From Nicotiana tabacum (lineage: Eukaryota > Streptophyta > Magnoliopsida > Solanales > Solanaceae), in NCBI RefSeq assembly GCF_000715075.1, contig NC_134089.1, positions 111,049,157-111,113,156 of the forward strand: a stretch of DNA of 64,000 bases. Reading direction: 5' to 3'. Positions 32,011 to 44,521 of this stretch are shown in pieces (position 1 is the stretch's first letter; each line of letters starts with the position of its first letter). The notes beneath the pieces are model-generated. The model searched no databases, was not told where the DNA came from, and was given only the letters and a program-made list of their open reading frames with translations. The position numbers were made by a program, and so were the translations under genes.

Positions 32011-33404
32011 GAGTGCGGTCCACAATTGGAATCGTGCGACCACACTCGGTCCTTCTTCTCTCAGAAAAGTCGATAAGTATAATGAAGAGGCTTGGGCTGT
32101 TATTAAGCTTATTACCTCTGTGAGCATTCACAAGTCTAAAAAAATTGAAATCATCTAGTAAATCATCTGCCACACACACACAACATTTGTGATCACTCAT
32201 TTGCACTACTTCCTATCTAGTATGCCTCAATTACTTGTAGAATTTTTCAATTTTTAGCTTAATTTACAGCTTGTTAGTTAGTTTTAGGCCATTTGTCAGT
32301 ATTATTCAATTATACAATCTTGTGGGGTTAAAATTGTAGTGGGTCAACTAATACTTGCTCTATGGGGAATGGGTAAATAGGTTTTTATGATTATACGCTG
32401 GTACCATGTCAAAATTTTTGCAAAAATTGCAAACCCTAGAATTCTGATCGCGATTGTTTTGAAATCTGTGGTAGCACAAGAAATTGTGCGGTCCGCAGAA
32501 GTTGAATCTAGGGTACTTAGTAAGGCATGATTCTGCAGCCTCAATGAAAAATGTGGGGACCATAGAAAACCTATTGCGGTCACAAAACAACTATTTTTTT
32601 GTTATTAGAGAGTTGTCAATTTGATGATTCATATGTGCGGCCGCAATAAAAAATATGCAGACTGCAAAAAATTGGTTGCGGCTATAAAATAGGCAATTTT
32701 CTGTTATCATAGAGTTGGCATATTGGTGGTGTCTGAGTTGCGGCCGTAATAAGCATTGTGTGGACCATAATCAAATTCTGCGGCCACAATGAAAAATTGT
32801 GCGGTCCGTAATGCTCGTTCTCTGGTGTGTTCTTATATGTTTGCAGTTGAATTGCAACTAACACCTGCTTTTGCTAGGCACAGAAAATGGTTAGATCTCG
32901 AGGCAGAGGTGATACTTCAAAGGGGAGGGGAGAACCTTCCAAGGGTCGAGGCAAGAGTGCCTTACCCCTCGCCCTACAAAACAAAATCACAAAGAAGGCT
33001 ATAACCGGCCGCGTGAGAAATGTAGAGCCCTCCAAGTATAGTTCTTATGTCCCTTCTAGGGAAGCATTAGAGGGAAACTCTATTCAAGAGCAGCCAACTG
33101 TCCAATCAAAGCTACCGGGATGGTATCAACTCAGGGACGAGTCATCCACATCTCAGAGCACTTCCGAGGGTTCAAAAAGTGTTAGTCAAGCTTCCAAGAC
33201 CTCCTCTACACCTATTCCTGAGGCACCAACTACTATGGTTGATGATATTCCTAATGATGGCAGAGGGGGGATGCTACAGTTACCAGCCTTGAAAGGCCGA
33301 GAAAGAAAGAGGTATGAGAGGGCTGGTTTGTTAGCTTAGCAGCCTTCTCCAACTTTCAAGAAAGGTGGCCAGTGAGGTCGCTCACTCTATACCTCTCGGT
33401 AGTT
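32011..33404 (+). mobile_element. Athila-type element fragment in plus orientation
   Basis: It begins where Ogre RT homology ends and consists of AT-rich DNA, then spaced blocks rich in GCGGCCGCA/GTGCGGTCCGC (32430-32830), then the start of an ORF homologous to the one at 40882 on the opposite strand. It is cut at 33404 by the LTR of the minus-strand Athila-type element. Boundaries are approximate on the left. Confidence 0.6.
32887..33404 (+). pseudogene. N-terminal part of an env-like / 'putative plant transposon protein' ORF
   Basis: It starts MVRSRGRGDTSKGRGEPSKG and is low-complexity, Ser/Thr/Pro-rich for about 150 codons. It then shifts frame into SLAAFSNFQERWPVRSL, which matches the TLIAFNRFREWFPRRFL segment of the minus-strand copy. 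The ORF is lost after that, at the LTR junction near 33404. It is likely the downstream (env-like) ORF of an Athila-type retrotransposon; the function of this protein is unknown. Confidence 0.65.
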
Positions 33405-34521
33405 TGAGTGATTTTGCCCAATTTGGCTTCCTCAAGTCCAAATGGTATTTCACAAAACAAGTGATTTTTGCTCATGTCGGGTCTTACTATCTATAGGCTC
33501 GACCCTTTAATTGGGGCTATCAATTTCTTGAGTTCACCCCAACTTCTTGTTAGCCAAGTTTTCCTAGACTTAGTCTCTCTTTCTCAAGTAGAGACTAAGT
33601 CAATTAGGCATGAATCAATGTTTGCAACCATTAATTCTGAAATTCAAAAGCAAGAACTAGGCTAAATATCATATACCCAATCATAAATACGCCCTAAATC
33701 AATCATCCATTAAGCACCCATACTGGGGTTGGGTCACAACCCTAGTTAAGGGTTTAACTACTCATGAAAAATGAAGAAATTAAAGAAGAAACTAAGATAA
33801 AATTCATAATAGACGATTAAGGGAAGAAAATCTAATGTTAAAATGTTAAACTATTACAAAGTTACCCAATACTATAAAGAAAAACGGTTATCTATTCTCA
33901 GGTGCACCAAACTTAACCTAAAAATGATAAAAAGATCTATATATACCCAGCTAAAATTATAGGACAAAATTGCCCCTGTGGAGGTTGTGCGGCCGCATGA
34001 TTCTGTATGCAGTCCACACTTTGAAGCTAACTTGACAGGGTGCCTTATGTGGCCGCATAAATCTGGGGTGCGGCCGTATATCCTCTGATTGTGCGGACCA
34101 CACTCTTGATCTTGGGTTGGAACTTGGCACTTTCTGTGGTCGCATTTTTGCATTCTGTTGCCACACAATAATAGTGCGGTCCGCACATCTTCAGGTCCCC
34201 AAAACACAGCTCTCTGATTCTTGTCTTTTGCGGCCGCCCAATAACTATGTGGTCCATACTTTGTGAAGGGATTATGTCAGTGACTATTCAGAGTTTGCGG
34301 CCGCACACAGCATTGTGCAGCCCGCACTTTAGTCCTTTTGTCTTGTTTTGGTCCTTGTCTAATTTTATTCCTTTTTGAGTTGATTTTCATTTCGTTGGCT
34401 TGTTTTCCAATATTCCTGCAAGAAAGCACATTTCATTAGTTCTCAGGAATACCTTTAAGCATTTTTGAGCTAAAACGTAAGTAAAAGGGTGCAAATAAAT
34501 AGTCAAAATCCCTACTTATCA
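33405..34521 (-). repeat. 3' LTR of the minus-strand Athila-type element (about 1.1 kb)
   Basis: On the minus strand it begins TGATAAGTAGGGATTTTG right after a polypurine tract (34522-34533) and probably ends AAATCACTCA at 33405. A TATA box candidate, TATATATAG, lies at about 33940-33950 on the minus strand. It contains GCGGCCGCA/GTGCGGTCCGC blocks at 33960-34330. The right boundary is firm; the left boundary is inferred from the TG...CA rule and the switch to env-like homology, since the partner LTR is outside the window. Confidence 0.65.
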
Positions 34522-36340
34522 ACTCCCCCAAACTTAAGCTTTTGCTTGTCCTCAAGCAAATAAGGTAATTCTCACCCCACAAGAAAAAAGCTATTTTAGC
34601 TGGCCTAAAGTGAATCAACACACATCAATTGGGACCAACAATTACCTACAACACATATGAATTATCAACAATGCAATGATTTGACTTTTTGAGTACAATA
34701 GTTCTAATGTGACACTGGAGCCTCAAGAGTTGACTTTATTCATCAAGGAAGCTCGCTCTATCATGTAGGTTATTGTGGATCCCAAACTCCTCTTCCTCTA
34801 CTATCTGTTAGCATATCTCTCTTTAGAATGTAACACTCAATTCAAGGATTGTGAAAAGTTCGCTCATCTCTCTCAAAAGAACATCACAAGTACGACTCTA
34901 AGTACCATATGCTTGCCCCTCATGTAAATCACCACTAATGTAAGCTCACTCAACTTGAAATCATGTAGGGATTTTTCGGGATGTAATGAAGGCTTTTGGA
35001 CCAAGGTAGGACTTGTTGGAATAGAATGGGTTCATCTTTCCTTAAGCATTCAATTTTCTCTTTTTTTGGCTCATACTTTGTCGACTCTTTGAGACATTTT
35101 CTTTTTCCTTGGGGGAACTAGAGAGACATAATGTAACTCTTTCTTGGTCATGATATTTATTTTCTCCTTCTCTATTTACTCGTTGCCTTTCATCCTTGTT
35201 TTTCTTTGAATCCCTTCAAGTCTTTACTTTATTCATTTTCTTTTTGGATTTTCCTTTTTGTTCTTTCTTCCTTTTCTTTGCCTTCCCTTTTCTTTAATTC
35301 TTTCTCCTTCTTGTAACTTTATATCACTTTCAAACTCCTTGTCTCTCCCCCAAAATTATGTTTTATCCAGTTGTTTCTCAAGAATGCTAAGGAAAGATCG
35401 GGTGCCAAGAGAGGGTCATTACAAAACGGATAAAGGCTTGTAACGTGGTTATTGAATGCAAAAAAGGCTTAAGCTCAAACGGGTTGACTAGGGATATCAC
35501 ATTGGTAGGCCATGGAAGATTTCAAATTGGAACAAGGAAAGCCTACAATCATTTCTCAAGCCAAGCTACACTTAAAATTTTGCCTAAATAAACATTCAGG
35601 GCAAGTTCTAGACTATTAGCACAGGTACTTGGACTTGCAACTAAATATCTCACCTCTCATGTTGCTGGATTGCTAAAGAGAACGGAGTTGAGGGCCCAAA
35701 ACAACCCTAGTTAAGATTGAAAATCACAAATGGCTCGGTCACAACTAGAGCTATTTTCTGCCAACAACTTATTCTTAACCATAAGGTCGTAGGTAAATGT
35801 GTTGGTACCAAGTGAATCATGCTTGAGACCCTTTTATTCATTAGTACTGTTTTTACCTAAACATAAAAAAACAGACTCAATCCCTTAAGAAGGTTGTCAC
35901 ACCATCCATCGTTGGGAAGAGCCACCCGGTTCACACAAAATCCACCTTTGGAAAGAACTGTGGTATAAAGAAAACTAAATGCTTATTGTTCACTCAAACG
36001 TAAAAAGAAGCTAACAAATCAAAAAGTAGCTATTGAAGTAACTAAAAAGCTATACTATTAAGAAAACAAAATGAAGATGCTATGAAATAAACTACAGAAA
36101 GTGCGGCAAATAAATATACAAATCAACGAGAATAGAATATATACAAGAGGTATGAATATATACATAATGAGGGAGAAAATAAAGATAACAGAAAAAGAAT
36201 AATAAAGTTATTACAGGCGAAATGTCATCAAAGTCATCCAAAATAAACCAAAATAGACCACCCCCTGAATAAGAAAAAATAGTGTCCTCAATGCTTAATA
36301 ACAATCAGAATAAGGAAGGGTAGAGAGTTAAGAGAACTCC
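34522..36340 (-). other. 3' non-coding region and polypurine tract of the Athila-type element
   Basis: The polypurine tract GTTTGGGGGAGT lies at 34522-34533 (minus). The remaining 1.8 kb holds pyrimidine-rich runs on the plus strand (35040-35340) and no convincing ORF. It links the env-like ORF stop at 36341 to the LTR. Confidence 0.6.
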
Positions 36341-37264
36341 CTATGTGGTGTTAGTGTGCATGGGGTCATCAGCATCCTCGGGGTCCGCCAACTGGATCTC
36401 ATCATCCTCTGATCGGGGAATAACAGGGTTTGAGAACATCTGCAGCATCTCCTCAGTAGTGTGGACAATGAGGTGTATCTCCTCAAACTGGTTAGCTATT
36501 GCCTCTAATGGCTCTAGCACTGACGGTGCTGCTGGTGCTATCTCCATCAGCAAATCAAGCGGTATATCTCCGACAGATGCTATCTTGGCCACTTTTTTCT
36601 CAGCCTATCCACCGATTTCTTCGAAGCCTGAGATTTCTGCATATTCTTTACCTGTTTGCCTAAATCCTCAATGACTGTCCCTTTTGCTATCAATGTATCC
36701 ATAATGGTGTTCAGATTTTACAAGATCTTTGACAATGTTTCCTCCACTGACAGAGGTGCCTGTGATGCTACTGGGGTAGAAGTATCACGCCCCGAACTTG
36801 GGCCTGGACGTAACACGGCACTCAGTGCCTGACTATATGTGACCAAGCGAACCAACTGGCTGGCTGAATCAATATGTGATATCATAACATACTGATATAC
36901 TGAAAGTCTAAATGATATAAATCAAAGTGCGGAAATACTAATACAATTCTGGAATATATTTGTAGCTCACATGGCTTAATATGAAAAGCATGTGACTCTG
37001 TCTAGCTGTTATTCTAGTCTATGAAGCCTCTATTTGAGTACTGAAAACATAACTATATGTGAATACTGAAGACTGTAGTAATGATAATGCCCCGAAAGAA
37101 CTGGGGATCACCAAATAGTTGGTACGAGAATCCTAGCGCTCTGAATTGTCAACCTGTAAATCATTACCTGCATCGTGAGATGCAGGCCCCGGGTAAAAGG
37201 GACGTCAGTACATTTGAATTGCACAGGTATGTAAGACAACTGAAATAAAGAATTATAAATGCTG

Positions 37265-37482
37265 AAACTGAAACTAAGCTGATAACTGGGAATTGATAAT
37301 TGATACTGAAATGATAACTATTGAAATAGAAACTAAAACGATAACTGATAGCTGATAACTGATAACTGAACTGATAACTGATAAATGAAATGATAACTGA
37401 ACTGATAACTGATAATTGATTGCTAAAATGATAACTGATAACTGAACTGATAACTGAAATGATAACTGATAACTGAAATGAA
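37265..37482. repeat. AACTGATAACTGA minisatellite within the solo LTR
   Basis: GATAACTGA blocks repeat about every 10-21 bp (GATAACTGATAACTGAAAT and variants) over roughly 200 bp. Confidence 0.85.
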
Positions 37483-37552
37483 CAAAGGAAGTAAGGATAT
37501 GAATACTCCCTCTTCTGAATGATGAACAACCTGTTTATCTGAATAAATAAAC

Positions 37553-37750
37553 TGCGGCCTCATGCCCAATAAATATATGTGCACAATTGCGGACTCAGGC
37601 CCAAGTATACGTATACATAACTGCAACCTCAGGTCCAAAATGCATAAAGCATAAACTGCGGCTTCAGGTCCAAATATGCATAAAGCATAAACTGCGGCTT
37701 CAGGCCCAAAGATGCATAAAGCATTAGCTGCGGCCTCAGGCCCAAATATA
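37553..37750. repeat. GCGGCCTCAGGCCCAAA tandem repeat within the solo LTR
   Basis: About five units of 40-50 bp with the core ACTGCGGCTTCAGGCCCAAA followed by ATGCATAAAGCATAA. The GCCTCAGGC portion is itself palindromic. Confidence 0.85.
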
Positions 37751-37794
37751 GGTGTTCAACATTTAGTGATTTAAAATTAGGAACTGAGAATCAT

Positions 37795-37960
37795 ACTGCA
37801 ATACATAATAGTGAAATACTGAATCACGGTGAGTTATATGATACTGGAATACTAGATCACACTGAGTTACATTATACTGGAATACTGAATCATACTGAGT
37901 TACATAATACTGGAATACTGAATCATACTGAGTTACATAATACTGGAATACTGAATAGGA
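37795..37960. repeat. GAGTTACATAATACTGGAA tandem repeat within the solo LTR
   Basis: Four units of about 38 bp, each with TACTGGAATACTGAATCA followed by TACTGAGTTACATAA. The copies become nearly identical to the right. Confidence 0.85.
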
Positions 37961-40882
37961 CTAGAATGAGACATGTATTCTTGAACTGGTTATGAACACT
38001 GAAACTTCAACTATTTATGACATACTGAGTAAGCTATACTGAGACTGAGGGACATCAAGCCCAAGTATATATTGAATACGAACTGAGCTCACAACGTTCA
38101 TAATGAAAGTCATGAACGAGTTACGAAGCTAGAGAATAGAAGTTCTACAACTATTCAAGGAACTAGGCTTAACAATATTTTTGAGGCAATTGATATGTCG
38201 TAAAAGAAACGTAATGTAGGGAGAATCATTAACATTCCCAAACATAGAGAGTTAGCCTCACATACCTTAACTTCATGTTCTTGAGCGTAATACAACATTC
38301 ACCAACCCTTTCAACTTCAATCTGTATAAATATAAGTCAAAGGGATTCCATATTAGCAATAATACTCATGTTTTGGTCACTTAAAAATTTTATCAAACAC
38401 TTGGTGGAATAAAGCTTTATAGCCCTTATTAATGGTGTCTCTACACCCAATACCCCATTCTCTTGCTTCTAGATAAATTCTAAAGTCTCAAATAGTTATA
38501 ATCAACATCATTCTTTATCACCCATAACGTAATCAACACCCATAACTAATAATAACCAATCAACAACTCAAACCTATCACCGTTCATGCTTTTCTGTCAA
38601 ACCCATCAACTCATATCTCATGAACTAGAGTCTATAATCATTAATTCAATGATAGAATCAATTAGAGGTGAAGATATTACCTTTTTAACGTTCAATCTCC
38701 TTGAATTCGAGTTCTAGAGTTTCTTATCTCAACAATGATGTCCCAATCGAATATTTAATGATATGGAGGGTTTACCCATGTTAATAAGATGTTGGGGAAT
38801 TGAAATAAACATAGAATGATCATTAGAACTTACCTTGGGTGGTGGAGGGACCTTTAAGGAGTTAGGGTTTTGAGAGTTTTCCTTTCTAGGACAAGTTTTT
38901 ATGTTTTGGGGCTGCAGGGGACGGAATAAGGCTAAAAAAATGACCTCCCAAGTCTTCCACCGTGTCCCGGTTGGCGTGACTACGATCCTGACCGCGGTAA
39001 ATCGCTGAGACACTACCTCGCCACCGCAGCCGCGGTGAAACGCGGCAGGACCGCGGTGGTTGCACACCTCTCTGTAAAACGGACATAACCTTTTGCATAG
39101 AGCTGCTTTTGGGCTCTACAATATATAGTTGGAAATCTATTTCAAAGGCCTACAACTTTAATGCTTTGAGTTTTCCCAAATTCCTTACACGTTTTCACTA
39201 AAACCTGCTGGAATACGAACATTCTGCAAACTTAGTCGATTTTGTCAAATCTGATGCAGCTCACTTTCCATCTTGATTTTGAAATAACTATTTTCACCCA
39301 TAATCATCCCGATGGGACCTTACATGATCAAAATATATCCTTAGTACTCCTTTAACGCATTCATACCTAAGCCGAATTTTTTCGGAGTGTAACAAAAAGA
39401 CTGTGCTGTAACATCACTGGATATGTCAGACATCTTTGAAGTAGCTATCTACATCCAGTTGTTGAGACTCGCCAATGTTTGGGAGACTTGCAGCGCAATG
39501 AGTGGATATGTGGAAGAGGCAGGCACTGGTACCGATGGAGGTGGTATCATGTCAGCTATCTGAGTGGAAGGGCCGACTGTTGTGGAAGGCATGGCAGCTG
39601 TAAAAGGCTCAGTACCAGAATCTGTAACCACCACTATTGGCTCATCAGACTGGCCACCGGTGGTAGTTGCTTTACCCTTGAATTTTGGGTTCCTAGGTCC
39701 TTGTAGCGAGTACCATGAGAAGGGCTTTTTGGCCCTCATCTGTGTATCAAATCTTCTCGGCTACACCTTGGCATCTTTAAAGTATTCAATGAAGGTGTTT
39801 GGATAAGGATAATAGCTCTCACCCTTTTGGACAAACCACTGACATGTTGGTCGACATGATGGCAACCACATTGATTTGGTACCCGACCATGATAGATGCC
39901 ACCAGAACTGCTAGGGGAAGTGGTAAGTTGTTCTCATTTTTGCTCGAGTCTATCCGGCTGCACACAAAGGTTTGACACCCTTTTGCTTCAAGGTTGAGGG
40001 TGTTCCCCGCAATGGGAACTCCTACTGTGATCCACGGTGGTGGTGGTCTTGGAGTTGTTAAGAACTTAGCTACCCAAGGGCGAGCGGAATCACCCAAAGC
40101 AAGCTTCTCTATATACTGAACTGGCTCTACTTCCTCAAATCCCATATAAGTGTTCAATGTGCACCAATCAAAATGGACCTTCAGATTCTGCACTTTGGTC
40201 ACTTTGGTACCCTTCATGATGTGTGCCACATTGTCATAGAATTCATGTACCAAGTGCTCGCTGGCATCCATGACACTCTGGGTGAACCACATCTGCCTAT
40301 TGCACTCCCTGAATTGCCTTAGGACACTTGGATTGTATTTATCCAAATCTTTCACTAAGAATTGCCGCACAAGTGTGAGGAATCTCCGGGGGAACCATTC
40401 TCTGAATCTATTGAAGGCTATCAAAGTCACAAATTGATCTTCCCAAGTCTCATTCTTCTTCGACCTCTCTAGACTGCCCACTCTAGTGTCATCCCTCTAC
40501 CATCATCAAGAATCTCATCATCATCATCAATGGGGATTGGTGCTACGGGGGAATGCGAGGAAAATGGCTCAGAATTTTCGCTACCCTCTTCTGAACCCTC
40601 AGAAGAACTAGCAGCGGAGGAGGATTCATCTCTCAATTGGAGTCTACCCAGAAACTACTTGGGTTGATATTGGGCATTGGGTTGTGCTTGCACAGAGTTG
40701 CCCTCTGAAGTTTCCCTAGATGGGAGATACTCACTGGATTCTGAGGGTTCAGGAATTCTGTTGGTAGTTGCCTTCTTGTTTATAGCTCTTTGGACTGAGA
40801 GTGGGAGGTTTCCTCTGCCTCAACCTCAGGAGGGTTCACCCCTACCTTTAGAAGTGTCACCTTGACCTCATAATCGAACCAT

Positions 40883-42111
40883 TATCTGTAATACAGGGCA
40901 TATGAGTCAGTTACAGGTAAAAGACACTATTAACAGATGCAGCAGAACAATGCTCAAAAGAGACAGTGTGGACCACACAAATTGAGTGCGGCCACAGACT
41001 ACCAAGTGTAGACCGCATAATTTCAAAGTGCATTCGCACATCCAGAAGTGCTCACCGCACAATTTTGATTGCGGCCGCACGACCCCAGATTTAGAATACT
41101 AGTTCTATGATTTTTTAGCAGTGTGGTCGCACACACTTTTCCGCGGACCGCATTTTTTTTGCGAATTGCACAATTTTGATTGTGGTCCGCCCTTTTCATG
41201 CAACACTTTTGCCCTAATTTGAAGATCAGCAGACCGCACAATTTGAAATCAAATGGCACTAACTTAAGGTTTTGCAATTTTTACACAAATTAGATATGGT
41301 ATTTGCAATTGAATATGATTAATGATCTACCAAGACCCCACTGAACATATAAGATAATACCCACATGATTTTAAGCACATATGACTAACATTTGACATTT
41401 TACACCTAAAACTAACGAGAATACTAAAGACAAAAATTAAGAAAAATTGAAAAATCTAAACATGAATTGAACATACCAGTGATGAAGGATGCAAGGAAGA
41501 ATCTAGACTGATGAAATGAGAGTAAAGTGTGAATCAATTTGATGTGCACGATGCTTGCTTAGGTCTCAAGAACTTAGAGTGTGTAAAGCTGCAAATAGTG
41601 CATTGAAATAGGTTGACCATGTCGTTCAAGAGTTAACCTAAGTGCGGCCACACAATTTTGAGTGTGGTCCGCACTCTTTACCTGGACCTTGTTGGAACTT
41701 TGCGGTCTGCACAAAAGTGAGTGCGACCGCAGAAATGTGTGCGGACCATACAAAAGTGAGTGCGGTCGCATAATGGCCAATTCTATGCTATTTCAAACTT
41801 CAGAGAGTTGCATTTTTGGGTCTTTAGTTGTGCAGCCGCACACAGAATTGTGCAGCCATAGACTCCTCTTTGTTGTGGCATACAAAATTGTGCAGTCCAC
41901 ACAATAAATGTGCGGTCCGTACTTTTTCAATACTTGACCATTTTTCTGGGCACGGTCCTTGCAAAGCACACTCATTCCTACATACACTTCAAAACTTGTT
42001 AGCACAAGACAAAACCTATCTATGGAAGAAGAAAAATATAAAGAAAAATACACATGGGTTGCCTCCCAAGTAGCACCTGATTTAATGTCACGGCACAACG
42101 CAAATTACAAA
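40883..42111 (-). other. Athila-type spacer between pol and the env-like ORF, with GCGG-palindrome arrays
   Basis: No ORF of note. At 40960-41230 and 41640-41930, motifs GTGCGGCC(G/A)CA and GTGCGG(T/A)CCGCA alternate every 25-40 bp on both strands, separated by AAAATTGTG- or AAAAGTGAG-like linkers. A long imperfect inverted repeat lies at 41641-41675 (AGTGCGGCCACAC / GTGTGGTCCGCACT). The central part (41280-41560) is plain AT-rich DNA. Confidence 0.75.
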
Positions 42112-44521
42112 TCACTTGAAATGAAGAACCTCCACTACGTGGCCATCATCAATTTTCCACGATAGTTCTTCACCCGGTGCCCATTGATTCTGAACACTTC
42201 ATCATTCTTATTTTTCAAGTCCAATGCACCAAATGGTGTCACACCAATAACTTCAAATGGGCCACTCCATTTTAACTTCAACTTGCCCGGAAACATTCAC
42301 AACCGAGAGTTGAATAATAAAACAATATCACATTCTTTGAACTCCTTATTTCGAATGTACTTGTCATGGAGGTACTTCATCTTCTCCTTGTATTGAGACG
42401 AGCTTGTGTAGGCATGGTACTAAAATTCATCGAGCTCATTCAATTGTGCCATCCTTAATCTCGCAGTGACATCCCACTCAAGGTTCAACTTCTTCAATGC
42501 CCACATGGCCTTATGCTCAAGTTCCACCGGAAGATGACAATGCGTCCCAAACACCAATCGATATGGAGACATCCCAATCAGTATTTTGTAGGCCGTCCTA
42601 TAAGCCCATAAAGCATCATCAAGCTTTCTTGACCAATCTATCTGGTTGGCATTCATTGTCTTTGATAAAATACTCTTGATCTCTCGGTTGGAGACTTCCA
42701 CTTATCCGCTTGCTTGAGGGTTAGGGGGTCGAGACTTTTTGAGTGGCACCATACTTGGTGAGTAAGGTATCAAAAGTCTTGTTGCAAAAATGTGAACCCC
42801 CATCACTTATGATAGCTCTTGGAGTACCAAATCTTATAAAGATGTTCTTCTTCAAAAATGCCACCACACTTTGAGCTTCATTGTTGGGTAAAGCCATGGA
42901 CTCAACCCATTTTGACATATAGTCCATTGCTACCAAAATGTAAGTGTTCCCACAATACCTCACGAACAGTCCCATGAAATCAGTGCCCCACACATCAAAG
43001 ATTTCAATTTCAAATATGGTGGTGAGGGGTATCTCATTCTTCTTAGAAATCCTACCAGCCCTTTGACATTCATCACAATGCTTGACTAGATCACTAGCGT
43101 CCTTGTAGAGAGTAGGCCAATGGAATTCACAACTCAACACTTCTGTTGCCATTATAGCTCCACCATGGTGACCACCATATGGTGAAGAGTGGAAATCCTC
43201 AAGAATTTCCACTTGTTCCTCCTCCGGCACACAACTTTGAATCATACCATTGGTATAAATCCGGAAGAGATACGGTTCATCCCAATAATAGTCAAGGCAA
43301 TCTCGTTTGAGCTTCTTCCTTTGGTTTGAAGAGAACTCATTCGGTATAATGCCATTCATAGGATAATTTGCTAAGTCAGTGAACCATGGCATCCAGTCAT
43401 TGAAATATCCAGAAGCTGCTCATCGAGGAAGGAATCATTGTTCTCTAGGCCATTATGTGGCCTCCCCTCCTCCTCCAATCGAGAAAGGTGGTCCGCCACT
43501 TGATTTTCACTACCTTTTCGGTCTTGGATCTCTAGATCAAACTCTTGCAATAGAAGCACCCATCACATTAACCTTGCCTTAGAATCTTTCTTGCTCATTA
43601 AGTACCGAAGCGCCGCATGATCGATGTGGACAATCACCTTTGTACCCATCAAGTACGGTGGGAACTTCTCCATAGCAAAGACAATAGCAAGTAGCTCTTT
43701 TTCGGTCACTGTGTAATTGACTTGGGCATCATTCATAGTCTTACTAGCATAGTAGACTGGATGGAAGATTTTGTTGATTTGCTGCCCCAATACCGCTCCA
43801 ACCGCCACATCACTTGCATCACATATGAGCTCGAAAGGTAAGCTCCAATCCGGTGCGGTAATAATAGGAGTAGTAGTCCACTTGAACTTGAGCAATTCGA
43901 ATGCCTTCATACAATCTTCGTTGAAATGGAACTTGGTATCCTTCTCCAAAAGCTTACAGAAGGGGTTCACCACTTTGGAAAAATCCTTGATGAATCAACG
44001 ATAGAACCCCGCATGACCCAAGAAACTCCTCACTCCCTTCACGGATGTAAGTTGAGGGAGTTTGGAGATCACCTCAATTTTTGCCTTGTCGAACTCAATA
44101 CCATTCTTTGAAATTTTATGGCCAAGGACAATGCCTTCCTCGACCATGAAGTGACATTTCTCCCAATTTAATACCAAGTTCGTCTCCTCGCATCTTGCCA
44201 AGACCTTAACTAAATTGTTCAAGCAATCATCAAAAGAATTCCCAACCACGGAAAAGTCATCCATGAAGACTTCAAGAATATCCTCCACCATGTCGGTGAA
44301 GATAGCCATCATACACCGTCAAAAAGTTGTCGGTGCATTGCATAACCCAAATGGCATCCGCAAGAATACGAAAGTACCATAGAGACATGTGAAAGTAGTC
44401 TTTTCTTGATCCTTCGGAGCAATAAGAATTTGATTGTAGCCAGAATACCCATCGAGGAAACAATATAATGCACGACCGGCCAACCTATCAAGAATTTGAT
44501 CAAGGAAGCGAAGTGGGAAAT
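42112..44521 (-). pseudogene. Athila-type pol: RT (part), RNase H, integrase
   Basis: Along the minus strand: RT core, with CFLDGYSGYNQI, FVFLRMPFGLCNAP and the catalytic VFMDDFSVVG (about 44516-44000); connection and RNase H with FELICDASDVAVGAVLGQ, VTEKELLAIVFAMEKF and [11 protein letters not shown]; integrase zinc finger with HCDECQRAG; integrase core with VWGTDFMGLF, MDYMSKWVE and IISDGGSHFCN; and a C-terminal part (HDKYIRNKEFKE, SGPFEVIGVTPFGAL) that reaches a TGA at 42112-42114 after a frameshift. Stops separate several blocks. The N-terminal part of RT lies at 63877-64000, displaced by the element inserted at 44522. YMSKWVE and DHLSRLE are typical of the Athila lineage. Confidence 0.88.

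Larger units (their letters stand above)
36783..39394 (-). mobile_element. Solo LTR (2,612 bp) inserted in the env-like ORF
   Basis: The plus-strand left end is TATCACGCCCCGAAC (TG mutated to TA) and the right end is GGAGTGTAACA. Flanks are AGAAG and AAAAG, a 5-bp duplication with one mismatch. No internal region remains, so it is a solo LTR left by LTR-LTR recombination. The TGTTACA start and the inverted CACGCC end match the layout of the Tekay-like LTRs in this window, giving minus orientation. Confidence 0.8.
36341..40882 (-). pseudogene. Env-like / 'putative plant transposon protein' ORF of the Athila-type element, split by a solo LTR
   Basis: Homologous to the plus-strand fragment at 32887. 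The ATG is at 40880-40882 and is followed by early stops. The best-preserved part (40481-39819) carries TLIAFNRFREWFPRRFL, RQFRECNRQMWFTQSVMDAS and a C-terminal hydrophobic block (LAVLVASIMVGYQINVVA). A Pro/Thr/Ser-rich segment follows (about 39740-39450). The reading frame is then cut by a solo LTR (36783-39394) and resumes as PVASQAPLSVEETL, ending DPMHTNTT at a stop at 36341. It lies downstream of pol, where Athila elements carry an envelope-like ORF. No fusion or entry function is demonstrated, and the domain also resembles families annotated simply as 'putative plant transposon protein'. Confidence 0.65.

Noticed and set aside
33872..34257. Three overlapping minus-strand ORFs of 69-111 codons
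   Set aside because: They lie in the LTR and owe their openness to repeated GCGGCCGC-type blocks; no homology recognised.
36345..36674. 109-codon plus-strand ORF, Ser/Ile-rich
   Set aside because: It is the antisense shadow of the better-supported minus-strand env-like ORF.
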